From positions 5,258,501-5,322,500 of the forward strand of contig CP126199.1 in the NCBI GenBank assembly GCA_030272155.1: DNA of 64,000 nucleotides, written 5' to 3'. Each line of letters starts with the position of its first letter. Positions within the stretch are counted from its first letter, which is position 1. The translations under genes and the position numbers were made by a program. Below are positions 23,801 through 40,400 of the stretch, in pieces. This DNA comes from Tetradesmus obliquus. Taxonomy: Eukaryota > Chlorophyta > Chlorophyceae > Sphaeropleales > Scenedesmaceae. Under the pieces are notes generated by a model, which was not told the origin of the DNA, searched no databases, and was given only the letters and a program-made list of their open reading frames with translations.

Positions 23801-25381
23801 CGGCACTGTGTGAGGCAGGGGTGCAGCCTTTCTTTACTTTGGAGCGGCCCAGCGCCAGCAGTCTCTGGTGGTACGTGATGGTGGGCGCGGGCGTCAAGGA
23901 ACGCTGCGGCGCCGTGCTGGTGTACAGGAGCAGGGACCTGCGCCAAGGTGGGGCTGGGGACACAGCCGCAAGCGACAAGCCGTTGGTGCAGCTGGCCTGC
24001 AGGAGGGGCACGGAGTACACAGAAGTGCTTTGCGCTTTCAAGAGCTTTGCTCCACTGAACAGCGTGCCTGACGTGAGTAAAACTGCTGCTGCTGCTGCTG
24101 CTGCTGCTGCCGCTTCATTGATCCTGCAGGCTGGCAGTACGTTGGCCCACTCTGCGAGTCGCCGCCTGCCGCCATGCACACGATGTGGGAGTGCCCCATC
24201 ATGGCAAGGCTCAGCAGCACGCCGCCAGCAGCAGCAGCAGCAAGTGCTGCTGCCAACGGCCACAGCAATGGCTTCGTTACAAACGGCTACGTTGCATTGC
24301 ACAGCAACGGCCACAGCAACAGCAGCAGCAACAGCTACAGCAACGGCTACAGCAACGGCTACAGCAACGGCCACAGCAACGGCAACGGCCACAGCAACGG
24401 CCACAGCAACAGCCACAGCAACGGCATCAGCAACCGCCGCAGCAACGGCAACAGCAACAACCTTCAGCCCGTCAGCCGCCACATGCTGTGTGTGTCCCCC
24501 GACTACTGCGTGAACGTGCCGCTGGCCTACCTGGGCAGCTATGCGGGCGGCAGGTTTGAGCTGGCTGCTGCTGCTGGGCCGCAGCGGCTGGACCTGGGCG
24601 ACATCCTGTATGCTCCAAATGTGCTGACCGATGACCAGGTGCGAGCGGTGCACAGCATTCATGGCCAGTAGTGGTCTGTCAACACGTTGAGTAAACATAT
24701 CTAGCTGGGAAGTAGCTGAATAGCAGCAGCGGTTAGACCTGGGCGACATCCTGTACGAACTAAATGTGCCGACTGATGACCAGGTGCGAGGTACTATCGC
24801 TGTGTGACATGGCAGATCTTTTTGTATCGTATCGTAAGCAACAGACTGCAACAGATAGTCCGTGTGGTCATGATGCCTGCAGCTGGTGGTTGTGTTGGGC
24901 AAAGTCAGGAACAATCAGCCAAGTGCATTGCTACGGCAGCAGCAGCGCGCTTGGCGTCCACAGCATGCAGCGACACCTTGCAGCAGCCACCCCACTGCAC
25001 CTCGCCCCCCTCTGTGCATCCTTCACCTCATTCTGTGTGTTTCGCTTTGCCAATTCTGCACAATCCCTCGATCGCTATGCTGCTGCAGGGCCGCACTGTG
25101 CTGTGGGCTTGGATGCAGGAGAAGCAGCAGCTGCGGCCAGCAGGCGCCTACGACAGCGCCTGCTGCCTGTGCGTGCCGCGCGTGCTGTACCTATCACCAG
25201 ACGGCAGCCGCCTGCTGCAGCAGCCGCTGCCAGAGCTGTCAGCGCTGCGGCAGCAGCGCGGCGCCTGGCACGTCGGCAAGCATGCGGCAGATGGTGAAGC
25301 AGCATGCACGAAATCACTGGGTGATGCTGATGCGTTTGAGGCGCCACTGGCACTGCTACCTGGTGTGCCCATGCAGCTTGG

Positions 25382-25419
<38 letters not shown>

Positions 25420-26562
25420 ATGTGGATGTGGAGCTCACCCTGGCTCGCGGAGAGGCGGAGTCTGTGGTGCTGCTGCTGCAGCCGTTTGAGGGGCTGGCTG
25501 GTGCTGCTGGTGCTGGCATCGCCTACTGCTGGGCCACTGACACACTGCAGGTGATATGCGGCTGCGTGCTTATGTCAAGCTGCTGGCTAGCTCTGAAGTA
25601 GTGAACCGTGTCCATAGCTGGTGCCTGCTTTGAACCTGTACCATAGCAGAGTACTGCACTAGTAGCTGTGTGTTCAGCAACAGCTGGCTTTGTCAGTCGC
25701 TTGCCTCTCCATAGGAGTCTGACGTTTGCCTGAAACGAGAGGATTTGCTGCAACCTGTGTTGGCTGCATTTTCACGCAGGTCATCCACACCACTGACCTG
25801 GCGACACTCGAGGCAGTAGCAGCCATGCCTGTGCCCACACCTGCCTTCAAGCGCCTGCCAGGGCCCTCACCCGAAGAAGCAGCAGCAGAGGCGGCAGCGG
25901 CAGCAGCAGCAGCAGCAGCCAGTGGCGTGCCACTCCGCTGCGGCGGCGCTCTGCTGCGCGGCGCTCCTGCTGACGAGGCTTGCAATGGAAACAGTGCTAG
26001 CAGCAAGATGCAGCAGCGGGAGCAGCAGCAGCAGGCCGATGTGCCGGCGGAGGTGACGCTGCGCGTGTTGATTGATGGCAGCTGCGTGGAGGTGTTTGCC
26101 GGTGGGCAGGCGCTCGGCACGCGTGTGTACCGTGGAGATGAGCACCCGCTGGACCACATCCAGCCAGCAGCAGAGCTGGCAGCAAGCATGGCAGCGCTGA
26201 CAGCAGATGCTGCAGCTTCTGGCACGTGCGGGGCGCTTCAGCTGGTGTGCTTTGGGGAGGGGCCTGCGCAGCTGCTGGGTGCCTCAGTGTGGCAGATGAG
26301 CAGCATGTGGTTGCCTGGTGCTGCAGTAGCACGGCAGCAGCAGCAGGAGCTGGAGGCTATGGTGCCGGCTGCTGCTACTGCAGCAGCGCAGATGCTGCAG
26401 GGCCTGGTTGCCGCAGAGGCTGCTGCTGTTGCCTCTGCGGCAGCAGCAGTGGTGCTGCCTGTGGCTGAGCTGTCTATGTCTGTGCAGATGCCTTTGGGAG
26501 AGGCAGAGGCTGCTGCGCTATCTCCCAGGTATACTGCTGCTGTGCCTGTGGAGGCAGCTTGA
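20864..26562 (+). CDS. GH32 glycosidase (invertase / fructan hydrolase type)
   Basis: Beta-fructosidase family enzyme expected to cleave sucrose or fructans. Eight exons close in phase to 799 aa: 20864-20987, 21397-21479, 22463-22609, 22992-23076, 23506-23712, 24130-24638, 25089-25550, 25780-26562. All three catalytic blocks are present: WINDPNG with the nucleophile Asp (exon 1), GWRDPF with the transition-state Asp (exon 5), and WECP with the acid/base Glu (exon 6). FSGCATV in exon 3 and GRTVLWAW plus [10 protein letters not shown] in exon 7 also fit. The last exon holds the beta-sandwich segment [13 protein letters not shown]. The ATG at 20864 sits in a good context (CAACATGGCG); no clear signal peptide follows. 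A long Asn/Gly/His/Ser insertion follows WECP, and the protein is long for the family, from this and C-terminal Ala/Gln runs. Specificity (sucrose versus fructan) is not readable. Confidence 0.92.
21915..22462 (+). repeat. Five acceptor plus exon-3 head copies upstream of GH32 exon 3
   Basis: Copies of CCTGCAGGGCCACGCCACC plus the following codons ([12 protein letters not shown]) begin near 21921, 22036, 22142, 22256 and 22362; the live exon starts at 22463. Period is about 105-115 bp. Each unit also repeats the intron stretch TGCCTGCCCATTTGCC. One copy has a one-base loss that shifts the frame; the others stay open across the exon piece. Confidence 0.92.
22690..22730 (+). repeat. GH32 exon-3 tail plus donor copy
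   Basis: GGCGTGCCCAGCATCCTC and CTACACAGGG with a GTGAGC donor recur about 115 bp after the live exon end at 22609 (donor GTGAGT). The exon piece is identical over about 29 bases. Confidence 0.85.
23828..23955 (+). repeat. Large GH32 exon-5 tail plus donor copy
   Basis: About 115 bp repeats the end of exon 23506-23712, coding [19 protein letters not shown] against the live [19 protein letters not shown], and ending DLRQ with a GTGGGG donor. By hand alignment about eight codon changes are synonymous and six are replacements. The copy remains open and in the same frame phase at its donor. Confidence 0.88.
24195..24475 (+). repeat. Degenerate minisatellite coding the Asn/Gly/His/Ser insert
   Basis: Inside GH32 exon 6, degenerate units such as AACGGCCACAGC/AACGGCTACAGC encode a HSNG/YSNG-type tract of about 60 residues between the WECP block and the next conserved strand. 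The tract stays in frame and adds a polar, probably disordered loop. Confidence 0.85.
24725..24795 (+). repeat. GH32 exon-6 tail plus donor copy
   Basis: TAGACCTGGGCGACATCCTG followed by a diverged [11 protein letters not shown] piece and GTGCGAG repeats the end of exon 24130-24638 about 140 bp into the next intron. The copy reads [17 protein letters not shown]. Confidence 0.85.
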
Positions 26563-28580
26563 GAGCATGAGGCGAGGATTTTGAGAGCTTAGCTAGCAGT
26601 GCGGTCCAGGCGATTGATTCAACAGCTGAGTCGATGTTTGTGTGTCTTTCCAGATGCTCCAGGTGTGCCGAGCGTGGCGACTGTGCTTGTTTGTTGCTGG
26701 CAATGGCTGGTGTGCTTTGATGTAGCTATGGACACCCACGACTGACTTGGTGGCAGTAGCGAGCAAACCCTGGTGTACTTGTACATTCTCATAGTGTGGG
26801 GGCTTATGGCTGGGTGTGCAGGTGCTCTGCTTTTGACCTGCTGCCAGCATGGCTGCAGTGCTGCATTTGTAGATTCTCATAGTGAGGGGGATTATGGCTG
26901 GATGTGCAGGTGCCCTGCTTTGACCTGCCGCCAGCATGGCTGCAGTGCTGCATCTGTGCACGGAAGTCGCGTCGGCCACCCAGTCAACTGTGCTGTGAGC
27001 AACACAACGGTTGAGAGCTGGGCATGCACAATTGTGCCGTGGAAGGTGGTGGAGCCTTGCAGCTGCCGTGTCACATGCTGGAAGCCTGTGCGCAAGCGCA
27101 GGCGGCGTGATTGTTTAAGCTATATCTGGTGCTGGGTGAGGACCTCAAACAAACTTTTCGGCTGTCAGGTCTGTGCTGCTATGGCTGCTAGCACTGCAGC
27201 AGCTCTTGTGATGGCGGCCAGCTGGCCATTGTCCTGTTCTGTGTGCTGCTTGTTCTGACCTGCGTGCTGCTGAACTGGCGTCTGAGATGTGACTGTTTAC
27301 AACCTCCCTTTGGAATCTCTGTCAGGGTTTGGTTATCCCATGCAGCAGAGCGCCTGCGGCTGCGCGTTGCGGCAGGTGCTCCAAACATGGCTTCAACTGT
27401 CTGCGCAGACTTGCTCTGTGTCCGCGCGACAGTGATCATCATTGCACGAGCACAATTTACTAGTCATGATGGGGTTGCAGGTCATTTGTGTGTTGCCAGG
27501 TACATGCATGATAACGCGGTGTCTATAGCCAGAAGCCTTGTCAGCTCATTAGCTCTATTGACAGGATAGCAGGGCCTCTATGCATCTTGTGCATGAAACT
27601 TGGGCTGCTGGTGCGTGCAAGTATGCATGTTGACAATGTGTTGCAGGATCAGCACAATTCTGCTGGCCCAGCAGTGACGGTCAGTGCTGAATACCATGCT
27701 TGCGTATATGTAGCGCATGTTATGGCATTATCTTTGTGCTGTTAGCCCAGGCTGTGCCGTTGCAGCAGTGGATGCAGGGTGTCAGCTGGCAAAATCACGT
27801 GAAGCCACTTGCTTCCGAAGCTGAGTCAGCATGAGCCTGAGGGAGTGTCCAGTGCACAGCGACAGCTACCAACTGCTGTCAAGGCTTGCACTTGCCACAG
27901 CTGGATCTGCGTTGACATCAAGTTAATGTATACGCAAGTTGTGATATCCCTGGTACAGGCCCATGGCGGATGCTGAGCGTGTCTCGCTCATCAAGGTAAA
28001 GGAAAAGTGAGTGTTGTATGTGAGGCGCACTTCAAACGGTGGTAGTCGCGAGGCCAGCTGCAGTGGCCTACAAGTGACCAGTACTGCTGCGATCAGTACT
28101 GCCCATCATGGCATCATTGCCCATTGGAGCTGCACGGTCACCAAGGGCGTACATGCTTTACCTTGAAGATAATCCGATGTGACGCGGCTGACCGACCTGC
28201 GATTGATCATCGGCTGTAACACTGGCAGGAGCAAGCCATCTCCCACAGCTCGCAGCAATAACTCACGGGTTATCTACCTCGACATTTGTAAGCTTTGTGT
28301 GCAGTCAATTTAGCTGTTTGCAGCTTCTCACAACACTGCTGCGAAGTCGAGCACACCAGTCCGTGATTTTTCACAACTTGTTGGGTTGCATTTCTATGTT
28401 CAAGAACTACAAGTCCATGCGCTTTCGCTTTTGAACGTGCTCGTGCCGCAATTGAGATCTCGGTATAGAAAGCAGTAGTAGCACGTTGGCTAGCCTGGCA
28501 GCAGCAGGACTGGACAGTCAGCAAAGCAATTGAAAGGCCTCTGCAAGCCGAACTTGCTCTCAAACAGCACCAAGGTTGGC
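26563..28580. other. Intergenic region, GH32 to PPR gene
   Basis: About 2 kb without a supported exon. It contains the GH32 3' UTR, one tandem duplication near 26770-26965, and the upstream region of the PPR gene. A TGTAA lies near 28208. No RNA gene or mobile-element signature was recognised. Confidence 0.45.
26770..26965. repeat. Tandem duplication in the GH32 3' flank
   Basis: A block starting ATTCTCATAGTG and running through ATGGCTGGNTGTGCAGGTG to CAGCATGGCTGCAGTGCTGC occurs twice with a period close to 100 bp and few differences. Confidence 0.8.
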
Positions 28581-29349
28581 ATGGTTGGATGTCCATGGCC
28601 AACAAGCCTGGGCAGCAGCACCCTCCATCCCAGCAGCTGCAGGACAGTCGTTGCAGCCACCAGCAACAGCAGCAGCGCAAATCTTATAGGCAGGCGCGGC
28701 AGATGCAGGTGCAATGTATCTTCAGGAACTAGCAGTGTTGCGGCGAGCGAGCAAATGTGCCTAGCATGGCACAGCTTGCCTGGCAAACCTGTAGTAGCGC
28801 CAGTAATCCAGCAGCAGCAGCTGCAGCACACCATCACAGCAGCTTTGCTGCAGCCTGGTGCTCTGCTGCGGCAGCAGCAAGCTAGCTGCAGTAGCACCAG
28901 CAGCACGAGTAGACGCAGCATAGCCTGTAGCAGCATAGGCAATGGCACCCGCACATCTAGCTTCAGCATACAGCAGGCAGCAAGCAGCAGGCAAGGCTTG
29001 TTCATAGACAGCCGGCAGCAGCAGCAGCAACCGCCTGACGGTGGCCGCTCGCGGCTGCTGCAGCAGCGGCAGGCAGCAGCTGCATGGGAGGAGGAGCAGC
29101 AACAGCAGCAGCAGTGGCAGCAGCAGCAGCAGCAGATGGACGCTGTGGATGAAGTTGGGGGCTATGTGGTGCCGCGGCAGCGCTTTGTGCTGCGGCCTGC
29201 CAAGCGCTATAGTGAAGGTGAGCGCTTAATGCACATGCTGCACTGGCTGCGCTGGTTGTGTTTGCCAGGTGAGTTCTCACACTAGGCAGCTTGCAACGCA
29301 GCGTGCTCACCTGTCGGGCGGCACTGGCTGGCTGTCTGCTGCAGCCGAA

Positions 29350-29385
<36 letters not shown>

Positions 29386-30896
29386 GGTTCGTTTTTGTGC
29401 AAGCACAGCAATGCCTGGGGGCAACAGCTTAGCATGCTGCTGCTCCTGGCCACAATCTGTGCCAGGCTCGCTCGCTTGCAAAGGAACGCTTCCCCTGCTG
29501 CTGCATGCACTGCACATGCGCGCAGGCGACTGGTACACGCAGCGGCAGTACGCCAAGCCCACTGCGCTGCATGCAGCCATCCTGTCGCGCTGCGGGCAGG
29601 GCACGTTAGAGTCAGCTGCGCTGCAGTACCTGCTGTCAAGTGCAGCTACTGCACGCGATGCGCAGCTGGGGCTGTCTGCACTGGGTGCTGTGCGCAGCGT
29701 GGCTGTAGCAAGGGGCGACATGGCGCCTTGGGGCGACCCATTCGTGAAGACGTTTGTGATGGTGAGGCGGCTCTGGCCTGTTACTGTTACTGTAACTAAC
29801 AACACGTGTTACAATGGGGTATGTCAACGCTGTGTTGTTAAAGACGGCAACGTGGGTGACGCGAGCTGTGCATGCTTACAGCAGCAGCAGCTTCCTGCTC
29901 TGCACTGTGCGACTTGAGGTGCTGCTGTGCCTGCTTCTGCGTCCATGTACCCTTGATGCAACCAAGCAACAGACCAATGTGCAGCCTGGTGCTCTGCTGC
30001 TGACGGAGTGATTGCATGTTTGCTTGTAAGCGGGCAAGCAAAGCGATCGGCGAATGAAACAATACACCATGCTAGTAATGAACAACGGCATCAATGAACA
30101 ACGGCAACGCTGCTGTGTGTGGTGTGCTGCTACAGATGGCTGAGCGCTGCGACGCGCAGGAGGTGCTGCTGTGTCTGCTCCTGCATCCATCCACCCATCA
30201 TGCAGCCCTGACGTATGTGTCCTGCTGCCGTGCTGCTCTGCCCTTTCCAATGCTGCAGATGGCTGTGCGCTGCGACGTGCATGAGGTTGCTGCTGTGTCT
30301 GCTGCTGCATCCATCATGCAACCATAGCAACTGGCTGATGCACAGCAGCTGGCTGACGTACAGACTCATAGCAACTGGCTGATGTCTGCTCTGCTGTGCG
30401 TGACTGCTCTGCTGTGCGTGGTGTGCTGCTGCAGATGGCTGTGCGCTGTGACGCGCATGAGGTGCTGCTGTCAGCCATGCAGCGGCCAAATGAGCTGGGC
30501 CTTGTGTTCAAATGGAAGTCCCTGCTGGCAGCAGTCAAGCGCTGGGGCGACCAGGGCCGAGCAGGGGTGGACAAACTTGAGGCGATTGTGTTTGCAATGG
30601 AAGGGGCGGGGCTGCGGCCAAATGAGAAGATGGTGTATGTGCTGGTGCGGGCGTATGTGAATGCCGGGGAGTTTGCGAGGGTTGATGCTGCGCTGGCGTG
30701 GTTTAGGGAGCGAGGCGTGGTGCGGTATAAGCCCGCGATGCTGCCGCTGCTCGCAAAGGCTGCTGCAGCTGGCTCGGCGGGTGCTGCGGCGGTGCTGGCG
30801 GCTGCTGCTGCGGTGCAGCAGGGTGGGGATGGCGGCAGCGGAGGGGGTGGGGGGAGCGAGAGTGATGAAGAGGGTCAGGAGGGTGAGACGCAGTGA
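28581..30896 (+). CDS. Pentatricopeptide-like protein, probably organelle-targeted
   Basis: Three exons close in phase to 444 aa: 28581-29217, 29526-29761, 30435-30896. The C-terminal exon contains PPR-like helical pairs (KLEAIVFAMEGAGLRPNEKM and MVYVLVRAYVNAGEFARVDA, then WFRERGV). The N-terminal ~150 residues are rich in Ser, Arg and Gln with few acidic residues, as expected for a plastid or mitochondrial transit peptide plus low-complexity linker. PPR proteins bind organellar RNA; that role is inferred from the family. The first ATG in the long open frame (28581) was chosen. The protein ends in a Gly-rich, acidic tail. Only about two repeats are obvious, so a TPR/PPR-like fold is as far as I would go. 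Intron 2 carries acceptor plus exon-head copies. Confidence 0.6.
29348..29392 (+). repeat. Short (CCTG)n microsatellite in PPR intron 1
   Basis: A run of about nine CCTG tetranucleotides (GAACCTGCCTGCCTG onward) occupies part of the intron between 29217 and 29526. Confidence 0.9.
30125..30330 (+). repeat. Acceptor plus exon-3 head copies in PPR intron 2
   Basis: Two clear copies of CAGATGGCTG...CGCTGCGACG...GAGGT begin near 30134 and 30258; the live exon starts at 30435. Each is preceded by a GTGTGCTGCTACAG or AATGCTGCAG acceptor and followed by CTGCATCCATC. A weaker echo (GAGGTGCTGCTGTGCCTG) lies near 29916. Confidence 0.87.
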
Positions 30897-36127
<5,231 letters not shown>

Positions 36128-36261
36128 GGGCGCAGTAGGGGTTGCCAATTGCAAGTGGGTGGCACGCTGTTACTATTATGTTATATTATATTTTGTGTGG
36201 ATGTGTGGCATGTACCACGAGCGGCTGGATGCTTGTGCTCGCGTTGCTGAAGCAGTGGGGC

Positions 36262-36382
36262 CAAGTGCAAGGTTCAGCAGCCGGTGCCGAGGAGGGAGGG
36301 TGTGGAGGAGGGGCAAGGAGAGAATGCTATGGCTGGCTTGGAGGTGCTGCAGCAGCAGCTGGCTGGGGCCGTGTAGGGGCCA
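36262..36382 (+). repeat. Copy of the SAAL1-like gene 3' end, including the stop codon
   Basis: GGTTCAGCAGCCGGTGCCGAGGAGGG through GCCGTGTAGGGG repeats 36013-36132 about 250 bp downstream, with a short internal deletion. The stop codon and its context are retained. Confidence 0.88.
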
Positions 36383-36849
36383 GGGACGCAGTTGGGGGTG
36401 CTGCTGTTGGAGGCACACTTGTACTAGGTGTGGATTTGATTATGTATGTACATATGTATGTATTTCACACATACCGGGGGCTGCTACATCCGTGTGCTCG
36501 TGTGGCTGAAGAAGTGGGGCTGCAATGGGCGCAGCATCGCTCCGGGGTGTTACAACCGTGTGAGGATGGAGTGCAGGTTGTGATGGGCGGCGGTGCTGCA
36601 TCTTCCATCACAGCGACCGTCCTTTTGCAGTGACTTGCTGTTGGTTGCGCAGCGATGCTCCAGGTGCAGCGGCCTCCCCGTGGCATGGGGTACATGCTTT
36701 GATTGGTTACAGTGCTGCATCTTCCAAACTTCTGCAGTGACTTGCTGTTGTGGTACACAGCCCCGCTGACGCCACGGGTCTGCTGGCACAGCTTGCGCCG
36801 AGGGGGCTGCATGGCAGGTGATTGCAGCATATGCTTTTGGTATCGCAGG

Positions 36850-37025
36850 CCTGGCTTGACTTGACTTGGCTTGGATTGATTTGGTTGGCATTAGATTGGC
36901 TTGCTGCATCTTGGTGTTGCTGTGGCCAAGGAGGCCCTGGCTTGACTTGGCTTGGATATGATTTGGTTGGCATGTGATTGGCTTGATGCTTCTTCGTGTT
37001 TCTTGGGCCAAGGAGGCCCTGGCTT
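36850..37025. repeat. Two-copy tandem repeat before the 29-bp array
   Basis: The block TTGACTTGGCTTGGAT...TGATTTGGTTGGCAT...GATTGGCTTG...GGCCAAGGAGGCCCTGGCTT is present twice with a period of about 100-112 bp. Confidence 0.8.
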
Positions 37026-37411
37026 ACATCGGCTGAGGAGTTGCTGTTGACAGAGAGCTTGTTGTGTGCAGGTGCGGCGGAGGGAGATGGCGACTTTGTT
37101 TGGGTTGCTGCATGGCAGCTGTTTGGAGCATCTTGGCACCGGAGTGGCCATCGGGGCCTGTGCCGATTCGATTTCTGCCAACAAGTCACTGCTTGGAAAA
37201 CAGTGCTTCTCAACAACAACAGAAACACAAAGCGGAATTGGGATTGGGGAGCTTTGCAGCAAATTGGGCGTGTTTGCGTTGCATGCACGGAGCTGCATCT
37301 TGCGTGTGCCACTCAGCAAAGGTGTGGGCATGCACCAGGGGCAGCCTGATGCCAGCTGGCCGTACATGGTGTGTTGTTGCCTGGGCTCGCAGGCCGCCTA
37401 ATCAGGTGCAG

Positions 37412-40400
37412 CTGGGTGCATGGTTCGGTGTTGCCTGCAGCTGGGTGCATGGCTCGGTGTTGCCTGCAGCTGGGTGCATGGCTCGGTGTCGCTTGCAGCT
37501 GGGTGCATGGCTCGGTGTTGCTTGCAGCTGGGTGCATGGTTCGGTGTTGCCTGCAGCTGGGTGCATGGCTCGGTGTTGCTTGCAGCTGGGTGCATGGCTC
37601 GGTGTTGCTTGCAGCTGGGTGCATGGTTCGGTGTTGCCTGCAGCTGGGTGCATGGCTCGGTGTTGCTTGCAGCTGGGTGCATGGCTCGGTGTTGCCTGCA
37701 GCTGGGTGCATGGTTCGGTGTTGCCTGCAGCTGGGTGCATGGCTCGGTGTTGCTTGCAGCTGGGTGCATGGTTCGGTGTTGCCTGCAGCTGGGTGCATGG
37801 CTCAGTGTTGCTTGCAGCTGGGTGCATGGCTCAGTGTTGCCTGCAGCTGGGTGCATGGCTCGGTGTTGCTTGCAGCTGGGTGCATGGCTTGGTGTTGCCT
37901 GCAGCTGGGTGCATGGTTCGGTGTTGCCTGCAGCTGGGTGCATGGCTCGGTGTTGCTTGCAGCTGGGTGCATGGCTCGGTGTTGCTTGCAGCTGGGTGCA
38001 TGGTTCGGTGTTGCCTGCAGCTGGGTGCATGGCTCGGTGTTGCTTGCAGCTGGGTGCATGGTTCGGTGTTGCCTGCAGCTGGGTGCATGGCTCGGTGTTG
38101 CTTGCAGCTGGGTGCATGGCTCGGTGTTGCCTGCAGCTGGGTGCATGGCTCAGTGTTGCCTGCAGCTGGGTGCATGGCTCGGTGTTGCTTGCAGCTGGGT
38201 GCATGGCTCGGTGTTGCCTGCAGCTGGGTGCATGGCTCGGTGTTGCTTGCAGCTGGGTGCATGGCTCAGTGTTGCCTGCAGCTGGGTGCATGGCTCGGTG
38301 TTGCTTGCAGCTGGGTGCATGGTTCGGTGTTGCCTGCAGCTGGGTGCATGGCTCGGTGTTGCTTGCAGCTGGGTGCATGGCTCGGTGTTGCTTGCAGCTG
38401 GGTGCATGGCTCGGTGTTGCTTGCAGCTGGGTGCATGGTTCGGTGTTGCTTGCAGCTGGGTGCATGGCTCAGTGTTGCCTGCAGCTGGGTGCATGGCTCG
38501 GTGTTGCTTGCAGCTGGGTGCATGGCTCGGTGTTGCCTGCAGCTGGGTGCATGGTTCGGTGTTGCCTGCAGCTGGGTGCATGGCTCGGTGTTGCTTGCAG
38601 CTGGGTGCATGGCTCGGTGTTGCCTGCAGCTGGGTGCATGGTTCGGTGTTGCCTGCAGCTGGGTGCATGGCTCGGTGTTGCTTGCAGCTGGGTGCATGGC
38701 TCGGTGTTGCTTGCAGCTGGGTGCATGGCTCGGTGTTGCTTGCAGCTGGGTGCATGGCTCGGTGTTGCTTGCAGCTGGGTGCATGGCTCGGTGTTGCTTG
38801 CAGCTGGGTGCATGGTTCGGTGTTGCCTGCAGCTGGGTGCATGGCTCGGTGTTGCTTGCAGCTGGGTGCATGGCTCAGTGTTGCCTGCAGCTGGGTGCAT
38901 GGCTCGGTGTTGCTTGCAGCTGGGTGCATGGCTCGGTGTTGCCTGCAGCTGGGTGCATGGTTCGGTGTTGCCTGCAGCTGGGTGCATGGTTCGGTGTTGC
39001 TTGCAGCTGGGTGCATGGCTCGGTGTTGCCTGCAGCTGGGTGCATGGTTCGGTGTTGCCTGCAGCTGGGTGCATGGCTCGGTGTTGCTTGCAGCTGGGTG
39101 CATGGCTCGGTGTTGCCTGCAGCTGGGTGCATGGTTCGGTGTTGCCTGCAGCTGGGTGCATGGCTCGGTGTTGCTTGCAGCTGGGTGCATGGCTCGGTGT
39201 TGCTTGCAGCTGGGTGCATGGCTCGGTGTTGCTTGCAGCTGGGTGCATGGCTCGGTGTTGCTTGCAGCTGGGTGCATGGCTCGGTGTTGCTTGCAGCTGG
39301 GTGCATGGTTCGGTGTTGCCTGCAGCTGGGTGCATGGCTCGGTGTTGCTTGCAGCTGGGTGCATGGCTCAGTGTTGCCTGCAGCTGGGTGCATGGCTCGG
39401 TGTTGCTTGCAGCTGGGTGCATGGCTCGGTGTTGCCTGCAGCTGGGTGCATGGTTCGGTGTTGCCTGCAGCTGGGTGCATGGTTCGGTGTTGCCTGCAGC
39501 TGGGTGCATGGCTCAGTGTTGCCTGCAGCTGGGTGCATGGCTCGGTGTTGCTTGCAGCTGGGTGCATGGCTCGGTGTTGCTTGCAGCTGGGTGCATGGTT
39601 CGGTGTTGCTTGCAGCTGGGTGCATGGCTCGGTGTTGCTTGCAGCTGGGTGCATGGTTCGGTGTTGCTTGCAGCTGGGTGCATGGCTCGGTGTTGCTTGC
39701 AGCTGGGTGCATGGCTCGGTGTTGCTTGCAGCTGGGTGCATGGCTCGGTGTTGCCTGCAGCTGGGTGCATGGTTCGGTGTTGCCTGCAGCTGGGTGCATG
39801 GCTCGGTGTTGCTTGCAGCTGGGTGCATGGCTCGGTGTTGCTTGCAGCTGGGTGCATGGCTCGGTGTTGCTTGCAGCTGGGTGCATGGCTCGGTGTTGCT
39901 TGCAGCTGGGTGCATGGTTCGGTGTTGCTTGCAGCTGGGTGCATGGCTCGGTGTTGCTTGCAGCTGGTGCATGGCTCGGTGTTGCCTGCAGCTGGGTGCA
40001 TGGCTCGGTGTTGCTTGCAGCTGGGTGCATGGCTCGGTGTTGCTTGCAGCTGGGTGCATGGCTCGGTGTTGCTTGCAGCTGGGTGCATGGCTCGGTGTTG
40101 CCTGCAGCTGGGTGCATGGCTCGGTGTTGCCTGCAGCTGGGTGCATGGCTCGGTGTTGCTTGCAGCTGGGTGCATGGTTCGGTGTTGCTTGCAGCTGGGT
40201 GCATGGTTCGGTGTTGCTTGCAGCTGGGTGCATGGTTCGGTGTTGCTTGCAGCTGGGTGCATGGTTCGGTGTTGCTTGCAGCTGGGTGCATGGCTCGGTG
40301 TTGCTTGCAGCTGGGTGCATGGCTCGGTGTTGCTTGCAGCTGGGTGCATGGTTCGGTGTTGCTTGCAGCTGGGTGCATGGCTCGGTGTTGCTTGCAGCTG

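Larger units (their letters stand above)
36128..37411. other. 3' flank of SAAL1-like gene and array upstream flank
   Basis: Contains a copy of the SAAL1-like gene end (36262-36380), two short tandem repeats, and an open stretch at about 37073-37400 preceded by a GTGTGCAG acceptor-like site. That stretch could be an exon of a gene interrupted by the 29-bp array, but I recognise no family in it. Confidence 0.4.
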
